Source of the DNA: a virus
Length of the DNA stretch: 24,960 nucleotides
Direction: 5' to 3' (one strand)
Virus record (IMG/VR): IMGVR_UViG_3300010885_018111
Location: 1 to 24,960 of that record
A program made the translations under genes and the position numbers. Positions 20,848 through 24,960 of this stretch are shown here, one piece after another (positions within the stretch are counted from its first letter, which is position 1; each line of letters opens with the position of its first letter). The notes beneath the pieces were generated by a model. That model was given only the letters and a program-made list of their open reading frames with translations. It did no database searches and was not told the DNA's origin.

Positions 20848-22168
20848 TTACCAAGAAAAGGCAGCCGACTTCTTGTACGAGAACAACCGCGCCATGATCC
20901 TTGCCCCTGTGGGCGCGGGAAAGACGGCGCTGACGCTAACAGCCATGCAAGATATGCTGCGCTACAAGATTGTCAAACGGTGGCTTGTGCTGGCTCCTAA
21001 GCGGGTCTGTACGGACGTATGGCCTGTAGAGCAACTTAAGTGGGCTACGGATACGCCGATTGCAATAGCGGTGGGTACACCTGCCCAGCGTAGCCAAGCA
21101 CTATATTCGGGTTTTCCCGTAGTGGTAAGTAACTACGACAACATTCAATGGTTGTCGGAACAGCAGCTAGACTTTGACGGGATTGTGTTTGACGAATTAA
21201 CCAAGCTCAAGAACCCATCTGGCAAGCGCTTTAAAGCATTGGCTAAGGTGGTAGATAACATCAAGATACGTTGGGGTTTGACAGGCAGCTTTACTAGCAA
21301 CGGCCTTGAGGATGTCTTTGGTCAATGCAAAATTGTTAACCAAGACCTGCTTGGACGGGCTAAAGGCGCGTTTATGCAGCAGTACTTTGTCCTGGTCAAT
21401 AAAGACTTTGGCGAATGGGAACCCCGTGTAGGCTCACTAGGAAAAGTTATGGAACGCATTAAACCCGCAACATTTGTATTAGAAGCAGGCGAATACGCTG
21501 ACAAGCTGCCGCCATGCCACGTTGTTGAGATGAAGTGCGACCTTACAGACCGCGCCCCATACGAAAAAATGAAAAAAGATTTTGTGCTTGAGTTTAAAGA
21601 TAAGGTCATTACCGCCGTTAACGCAGGGGTTGTTACAGGCAAACTGCAACAGATGGCAGGCGGCTGGGTCTATGAAACGGTTACGACCCCATCCACTACG
21701 CCAGGGCGCATGAACATCAGCCAAACGCCAGTGTGGTTTTCAAGCCACAAATTTGATTTGCTTGATGAATTGCTTGAGGAAAATCAACACGCCAACACCA
21801 TCATTGTTTACAACTACGTAGAGGAATTGGCTGAACTTAAGCGCCGCTACCCTACCGCACAGACAATCAACGATACCAAGGTCATTGAGCGTTGGAATGA
21901 TGGCAAAGTTGAGTTGTTACTAATTCACCCTAAGTCTGCCGGGCATGGCCTTAATCTTCAGCATGGCGGGTGCAAAATGGTCTTTGTATCTTTGCCTTGG
22001 AGCCTTGAGTTGTACGAACAAACCATCGGGCGCTTGCACCGCAGCGGTCAAAAGCATGATGTATGGGTGTACCTTTTGTTGACCAATAAAACGATTGACG
22101 AAAGGATTTGGGATGCCCTGAAAGATAAACGGGCGCTGTCTGACATAGCACTAGAGGAGTTGAAATGA
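20834..22168 (+). CDS. SNF2-family DNA helicase/translocase
   Basis: 444 residues. Motif I APVGAGKTAL (24-33), motif II FDELTKLKN (119-127), GLTGSFTSN as motif III near residue 154, and the C-terminal lobe with SAGHGLNLQHGG and QTIGRLHRSGQ (396-406, motif VI). Motif II is DELT rather than DEAH. Such compact SNF2 enzymes are paired with VRR-NUC in phages and probably remodel forks or recombination intermediates. The gene overlaps the Mom-like gene by 14 nt; GGA lies 15 nt before ATG 20834. Its G+C is clearly higher than that of the two genes before it (30 of 60 bases at 20941-21000). Confidence 0.9.
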   Translation: MKLRDYQEKAADFLYENNRAMILAPVGAGKTALTLTAMQDMLRYKIVKRWLVLAPKRVCTDVWPVEQLKWATDTPIAIAVGTPAQRSQALYSGFPVVVSNYDNIQWLSEQQLDFDGIVFDELTKLKNPSGKRFKALAKVVDNIKIRWGLTGSFTSNGLEDVFGQCKIVNQDLLGRAKGAFMQQYFVLVNKDFGEWEPRVGSLGKVMERIKPATFVLEAGEYADKLPPCHVVEMKCDLTDRAPYEKMKKDFVLEFKDKVITAVNAGVVTGKLQQMAGGWVYETVTTPSTTPGRMNISQTPVWFSSHKFDLLDELLEENQHANTIIVYNYVEELAELKRRYPTAQTINDTKVIERWNDGKVELLLIHPKSAGHGLNLQHGGCKMVFVSLPWSLELYEQTIGRLHRSGQKHDVWVYLLLTNKTIDERIWDALKDKRALSDIALEELK

Positions 22169-22329
22169 AATTACTAGACGAAGCAAAGAAATTGGCTGAC
22201 GACATAGCGGAATATGCGCCAAGTACCAATATTGAGCTAATGATCCGCAATTTAATTAAAGAAATAGAAAGGTCACAAAGTGAAAAGACTGTTGCAGTTA
22301 AAAGCAAAACTAAAGCTAAAGCAAGCTGA
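22165..22329 (+). CDS. Small charged helical protein, 54 aa
   Basis: Starts in an ATGA overlap with the helicase stop, with GGAG 7 nt upstream. MKLLDEAKKLADDIAEYAPS is followed by TNIELMIRNLIKEIERSQSE and a basic tail rich in Lys/Thr/Ala (KSKTKAKAS). All helix, no cysteines or membrane segment. Likely translationally coupled to the helicase; function unknown. Confidence 0.65.
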   Translation: MKLLDEAKKLADDIAEYAPSTNIELMIRNLIKEIERSQSEKTVAVKSKTKAKAS

Positions 22330-22453
22330 AAGCGTCATTCGTGTACGTAACTATGGCACGGCTGCTAGGGCGTTAACTAGAACGATTGAAGAAATCAAAG
22401 CGTTGAAGGAAAGGATTAAGAATGAAGAAGTTAAGCTGGCGGGAACTAAATAA
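22280..22453 (+). CDS. Small basic helical protein, 57 aa (GTG start)
   Basis: A frame from GTG 22280, with AAAGG 6 nt upstream, that overlaps the preceding gene by 50 nt. It starts MKRLLQLKAKLKLKQAESVI and continues RVRNYGTAARALTRTIEEIK, ending EEVKLAGTK. It is a very basic helix pair with coiled-coil character. The ribosome site and the end just past the next start fit the packing of this operon. The overlap makes the exact start less certain. Function unknown. Confidence 0.55.
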   Translation: MKRLLQLKAKLKLKQAESVIRVRNYGTAARALTRTIEEIKALKERIKNEEVKLAGTK

Positions 22454-22616
22454 TCAGCTTTCCATGATGTCTGAAGCGGATGTTTGGGAATTGTTAGAAA
22501 CCGAGCGTTTTGGTGAGAAACGCTCATCTGTATTGCAACGCCTGCACCAACGCTATAACGTGCTACGGGTGGCTAGAGAGAGGATTGAAATACTAAAGTT
22601 AGCGGTAAAACCATGA
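22422..22616 (+). CDS. Small hypothetical protein, 64 aa
   Basis: MKKLSWRELNNQLSMMSEAD, then VWELLETERFGEKRSSVLQR and LHQRYNVLRVARERIEILKL. Helical, with the WRELN...M....VW.LLE.E..G.RR..VL.RLHQRYN.LR..RER layout I know from small proteins of tailed phages. AAGGA lies 9 nt before the ATG. It overlaps its upstream neighbour by 32 nt and its downstream neighbour as ATGA. Function unknown. Confidence 0.68.
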   Translation: MKKLSWRELNNQLSMMSEADVWELLETERFGEKRSSVLQRLHQRYNVLRVARERIEILKLAVKP

Positions 22617-22765
22617 CGCCACCTGATTTTGGGTCTTGGAAACATGAAAATTTAGTTAAGTTAGCAGAAGAAATGTACGTTGAGTTAAGGGCTTTGCGCC
22701 AAGACGTAAAGGACGCAATTAAGGCTTACCGTGAACTAAACACAAAGGAGAAGGAAAATGGATAG
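22613..22765 (+). CDS. Small hypothetical protein, 50 aa
   Basis: Starts in an ATGA overlap. MTPPDFGSWKHENLVKLAEE is followed by MYVELRALRQDVKDAIKAYR and ELNTKEKENG. The first ten residues (PPDFGSWKHENL) resemble small phage proteins of replication regions; the rest is one long helix. The sequence upstream, ACTAAAGTTAGCGGTAAA, partly matches the leader motif but lies in coding sequence. Function unknown. Confidence 0.6.
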   Translation: MTPPDFGSWKHENLVKLAEEMYVELRALRQDVKDAIKAYRELNTKEKENG

Positions 22766-23081
22766 CAGCTTATTTTATTTAACTATTGGCATCTGCGCTG
22801 GCTGGTTAGCTGGTGCTAGCGATTGCCAGGCTCAAACGCAGTATTTTTACGGCTCACAAGGCCAAGCTATTGGCACGGCGCAGACGTTTAACGGCACTAC
22901 GTACTTCTACAACGCTCAAGGGCAATCTGTTGCGTCTGCACAACAGTTTAATAATACAACCTACGTATACGGCTCACAAGGGCAGAACCTTGGCACAGTG
23001 CAGACGTTTACTTACGCACCCCATACAATACCTATTACGCCGTCATTGACGCCTATCTATGACTCAATTTTTGGTAAATAA
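22758..23081 (+). CDS. Secreted repeat protein, 107 aa
   Basis: An N-terminal hydrophobic segment (SLFYLTIGICAGWLAGAS) and small residues before the first repeat suggest a signal peptide or anchor ending near residue 25. Then three 20-residue repeats follow, each of the form Y.YGSQGQ..GTAQ.FN.TT (about residues 29-48, 49-68 and 69-85), and a proline-rich end. Such Y.Y...GQ..G.A repeats occur in exported phage and bacterial proteins of unknown role. AAGGAGAAGGAAA precedes the ATG. It is probably periplasmic or on the cell surface, which is unusual among replication-operon genes. Confidence 0.65.
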   Translation: MDSSLFYLTIGICAGWLAGASDCQAQTQYFYGSQGQAIGTAQTFNGTTYFYNAQGQSVASAQQFNNTTYVYGSQGQNLGTVQTFTYAPHTIPITPSLTPIYDSIFGK

Positions 23082-23083
23082 CA

Positions 23084-23278
23084 ATGCGGCTTTGCATAAA
23101 CTGTAGACAACACAAAAACAGCACAAACGGAACAGCGGTAATTAATTCAACTGGTTTAACTTATAAATGGTTTTGTAATGATTGCATTAAAAAAAGGATT
23201 GAAAATGAGAATGGACGAATTAAAAAGATTATGGCTATTACTAATAACGCCTTTAACATCAAGCGAAAGGGCGGTTAA
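23084..23278 (+). CDS. Small zinc-finger-like protein, 64 aa
   Basis: Two cysteine pairs, CINC (residues 4-7) and CNDC (31-34), 23 residues apart, form a probable zinc ribbon; the text starts MRLCINCRQHKNSTNGTAVI and the tail is Lys/Arg/Asn-rich. GGTAAA lies upstream of the ATG, 2 nt after the previous stop. DNA, RNA or protein binding are all possible. Confidence 0.65.
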   Translation: MRLCINCRQHKNSTNGTAVINSTGLTYKWFCNDCIKKRIENENGRIKKIMAITNNAFNIKRKGG

Positions 23279-23429
23279 AGAGTTAGAAAGCGCCAAACGT
23301 AGCTATCTAGAGCATAAAACGCACGCTGAGTATTACCAATCCCTTTGTAGTTTTGAAACGCAACGGATTAAACGGCTAGAACAGTACCTTGAGGAACCAT
23401 CCCCAACGCCGCCTGTTTCACACACTTAA
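23205..23429 (+). CDS. Small phage coiled-coil protein, 74 aa
   Basis: Starts at ATG 23205 after AAGGA, overlapping the zinc-finger gene by 74 nt; an ATG at 23178 has no ribosome site. MRMDELKRLWLLLITPLTSS is a hydrophobic, possibly membrane-touching start; then ERAVKELESAKRSYLEHKTH and a helix with CSFETQRIKRLEQYLEE. This two-part form (short hydrophobic segment plus ELE.A.RSLLEA....EYA......RI.RLE..L) is a common small phage family of unknown function. Last gene of the plus operon; its stop overlaps the convergent endolysin stop region by 12 nt. Confidence 0.68.
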   Translation: MRMDELKRLWLLLITPLTSSERAVKELESAKRSYLEHKTHAEYYQSLCSFETQRIKRLEQYLEEPSPTPPVSHT

Positions 23430-24008
23430 TGCGTGAAAAGCATTAGCAATCTTGGCTTTGCGGTCATCTAATCCAATCAGGCCACCATTGATGCGTTTAG
23501 TCATTGTTTCAAAGTCCTTGGAATCAGCTAAAGCATTTAATCCTTTTTTGTTCCAGAACCACCCTGCGGAAAGGCAAGCATATCGTGGATCCAGCAATAA
23601 AGCAGGGTCAGCAAGAAGATCAGCACCAATACCCAATCCGCAGTGTTCATAGTTTTCCTTACCAGTTAGCTGAATTAAACCCCTGCCTAAATATTTAGCA
23701 GCTTCTTCTTCGCTAGTGTTACCTAAACGCCCGTTATATACCTTGCCAGCAATTTTGGCTGGTTGGCGAGCGTATTGGTCTGCCATTTCTTTAGTTGGAA
23801 AACGGCTAGGCCAAGTTTTCATTAGCCCTTCAGCGCTGTAATTGAGGTTTTCTTGCAAGGTTTTAAAGTTACCAGACTCATGGGCGCATTGCCCAATAAA
23901 GGCAGATTGACGCTCTTTAGTGTTGATTTCGTATTTCTTAAAGGTTTCGTTTAATGGTTCTAACCATTTTTCATCAATACCTAAAACTTTAAGTTGCTCA
24001 TTCGTCAT
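23418..24008 (-). CDS. GH19-family endolysin
   Basis: 196 residues. FIGQCAHESGNFKTLQENLN (38-57) carries the catalytic Glu44 of glycoside hydrolase family 19, and Glu53 fits a second acidic position; KYLGRGLIQLTGKENY (105-120) is the family signature, and AGWFWNKKGLN follows. GH19 enzymes of phages cleave peptidoglycan and are typical endolysins. No signal peptide, so export needs the holin. The 11-nt overlap with the upstream membrane-protein gene and the neighbouring holin-like gene make a lysis cassette. Confidence 0.9.
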   Translation of the reverse strand: MTNEQLKVLGIDEKWLEPLNETFKKYEINTKERQSAFIGQCAHESGNFKTLQENLNYSAEGLMKTWPSRFPTKEMADQYARQPAKIAGKVYNGRLGNTSEEEAAKYLGRGLIQLTGKENYEHCGLGIGADLLADPALLLDPRYACLSAGWFWNKKGLNALADSKDFETMTKRINGGLIGLDDRKAKIANAFHALSV

Positions 24009-24213
24009 TTTTGTCTGATCCTATTTTGATACCAGTAATTAAACCAATAAACCCACCTACGATTGTTTGAAATGCAGGGCCAATAATGGCAAATACTTTA
24101 TCAGTATCAAAATTAGGATCAATTACTGCATAGGCAAACATAAAAAGCATACAGGCAACAATAGCCACCAAAGACCAAGCGGCGATTACTAAAATATGTT
24201 CTCTATGGTTCAT
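23998..24213 (-). CDS. Two-TM small membrane protein, holin-like
   Basis: 71 residues with two predicted transmembrane segments, about 8-32 (VIAAWSLVAIVACMLFMFAY) and 41-64 (FAIIGPAFQTIVGGFIGLIT), a short loop containing PNFDTDK, and a charged C-terminus (KIGSDKNDE). It starts in an ATGA overlap and ends 11 nt inside the endolysin gene. Size, topology and place suggest a holin, antiholin or lysis regulator; the sequence does not tell which of the two adjacent membrane proteins forms the pore. Confidence 0.68.
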   Translation of the reverse strand: MNHREHILVIAAWSLVAIVACMLFMFAYAVIDPNFDTDKVFAIIGPAFQTIVGGFIGLITGIKIGSDKNDE

Positions 24214-24614
24214 TCTTTAGCCTTATTTTTAGAATCCATAATTTTTTCTAAACTGCGCCCACCAAAGTAAGCAGTCATCACTAGCATTCCCCATTGGCCT
24301 AGCAATTCAACGTAAGCACCCCTTGTTTCATGCCCAAGCATAGACATAAACGCAAAGAATGTATAGACGCCCAAAATAAATATAAGGGTTAATGGACGGA
24401 TGTTTTTAGCTAAGAAGCTATCAGTACTAGCATCTGCTTTCCAGCGGTCTGAGATGTTATTAGCTTCATTCATGTCAGCTTGTAATTCAGCCAACTTACC
24501 GTCTTGCGCTAATTGCTGTAATGCTAACTGGGCTTGTGCTTTTTGAGCAGGGTCAGGAATAACTTTGTCAATAATTTTAAGACCAGCGCCAATGATGTCA
24601 TCTATGCCAAACAT
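24210..24614 (-). CDS. Holin of the GTA/3TM-like type
   Basis: 134 residues from ATG 24614, which has GGGGGG 7 nt upstream; a TTG five codons earlier lies on that site itself. MFGIDDIIGAGLKIIDKVIP, an alpha-helical glutamine/alanine-rich cytoplasmic stretch (PAQKAQAQLALQQLAQDGKL), then KNIRPLTLIFILGVYTFFAF and a second hydrophobic segment GQWGMLVMTAYFGGRSLEKI. The order IxDK.IPDP..K.......L ... RP..L........ Y.GGRS.EK fits the holin family of gene transfer agents and tailed phages. Likely forms the inner-membrane lesion that releases the endolysin. Confidence 0.78.
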   Translation of the reverse strand: MFGIDDIIGAGLKIIDKVIPDPAQKAQAQLALQQLAQDGKLAELQADMNEANNISDRWKADASTDSFLAKNIRPLTLIFILGVYTFFAFMSMLGHETRGAYVELLGQWGMLVMTAYFGGRSLEKIMDSKNKAKE

Positions 24615-24654
24615 GATAAAACCCCCCAATAGTTATAACAAAAGGCTAAATAAG

Positions 24655-24960
24655 CTACCATTTGTACCCCCAAGTAAAGTACCACGCAAATACCGCTGCT
24701 ACTGCAAAACAATAAAATTGAACCCGTTTAATAGCTTTTAAATCGTGTTGGTAAATTTCATTATCTTTTTTGCGGATATTTTCTATTTCCATCTTAATTT
24801 TTAAAACCGCTTCCCATTCCTTAGCGCCATACTTCTTTACAAAATCAATCTTTAACTTTGCTTCTTCATCACTTATCTGTTTATTGTGCTGCCATTGTTT
24901 TAAAGCCTTGATTAATGCTTGTTCTTTTTTAAACTCTGCTTCCCGTCTTGCCCTGATACG
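24655..24960 (-). CDS. Coiled-coil protein with C-terminal membrane anchor (partial)
   Basis: Open at the right edge; the last 101 residues are visible. A long charged helix (KKEQALIKALKQWQHNKQIS, later EWEAVLKIKMEIENIRKKDN) leads to one C-terminal transmembrane segment (VQFYCFAVAAVFAWYFTWGY) and stop. This is the reverse topology of an Rz-type spanin, whose anchor is N-terminal. It lies before the holin gene and may belong to the lysis set or to a virion gene upstream. Family not recognised. The 40 nt between it and the holin gene hold only the holin ribosome site. Confidence 0.62.
   Translation of the reverse strand, partial: RIRARREAEFKKEQALIKALKQWQHNKQISDEEAKLKIDFVKKYGAKEWEAVLKIKMEIENIRKKDNEIYQHDLKAIKRVQFYCFAVAAVFAWYFTWGYKW

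Noticed and set aside
24615-24654. TATAAC as a -10 for a lysis promoter
   Set aside because: No acceptable -35 at 16-18 bp and it lies just after an upstream gene on the same strand; not enough to call.

Overview
The window is a stretch of a tailed double-stranded DNA phage (or prophage-like) genome. The evidence is a terminase small/large pair, a P22-type portal, tail-spike and glycine-rich tail-fibre genes, a GH19 endolysin with holin-like genes, and a family A DNA polymerase replication module. The P22-type portal suggests a podovirus-like virion. Moderate base composition outside the spacers and the gene content fit a phage of a Gram-negative, probably freshwater betaproteobacterial host, but that host call is inference. 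No integrase, tRNA or CRISPR array was seen, so lifestyle is undecided.

Layout. (1) 1-9745, minus strand: a tightly packed late operon running from the terminase small subunit (9745) through a conserved terminase-linked protein, TerL, two tiny conserved proteins, a GroES-like co-chaperonin, portal, a DUF5856-like protein, small structural proteins, fibre proteins and a cupin to a tail spike cut by the left edge. Most neighbours overlap by 1-8 bases (TAATG, ATGA). (2) 9746-10527: a 780-base spacer with a 27-bp direct repeat and an array of ten TAGGTCA-type sites carrying zero, one or two 8-bp AATTGTCA extensions, then a TTGACA/TACATT promoter. This is a likely replication origin and/or operator region. 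(3) 10528-12883, plus strand: an early operon of ten small genes, including a bacterial beta-clamp homologue that has only two of the usual three domains. It ends at an intrinsic terminator. (4) 12928-13232: GC-rich convergent spacer ending in three tandem 23-bp repeats. (5) 13231-19878, minus strand: replication operon with a Cas4-like PD-(D/E)XK nuclease, a candidate ssDNA-binding-slot protein, two small genes, family A DNA polymerase, and a primase fused to an SF3 helicase. A 90-base element that can fold as a pseudoknot lies inside it. (6) 19952-23429, plus strand: VRR-NUC nuclease, a Mom-like DNA-modification protein, an SNF2-type helicase, and seven small accessory genes. (7) 23418-24960, minus strand: lysis module (GH19 endolysin, two membrane proteins, and a tail-anchored coiled-coil protein cut by the right edge).

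How it works together (inference). The early operon and the two replication operons take over host DNA replication with a phage polymerase, primase-helicase, nucleases and a reduced clamp. The Mom-like protein probably modifies adenines to evade restriction. Late genes package and assemble the virion with a phage-supplied co-chaperonin, and the lysis module ends the cycle. Coat and scaffold genes are not in this window.

The most interesting points are the Mom-like protein between a nuclease and a helicase, the two-domain sliding clamp, the modular TAGGTCA array, two operon heads that look leaderless with an identical promoter-to-ATG spacing, a 16-nt leader motif repeated at four genes on both strands, and the candidate pseudoknot.
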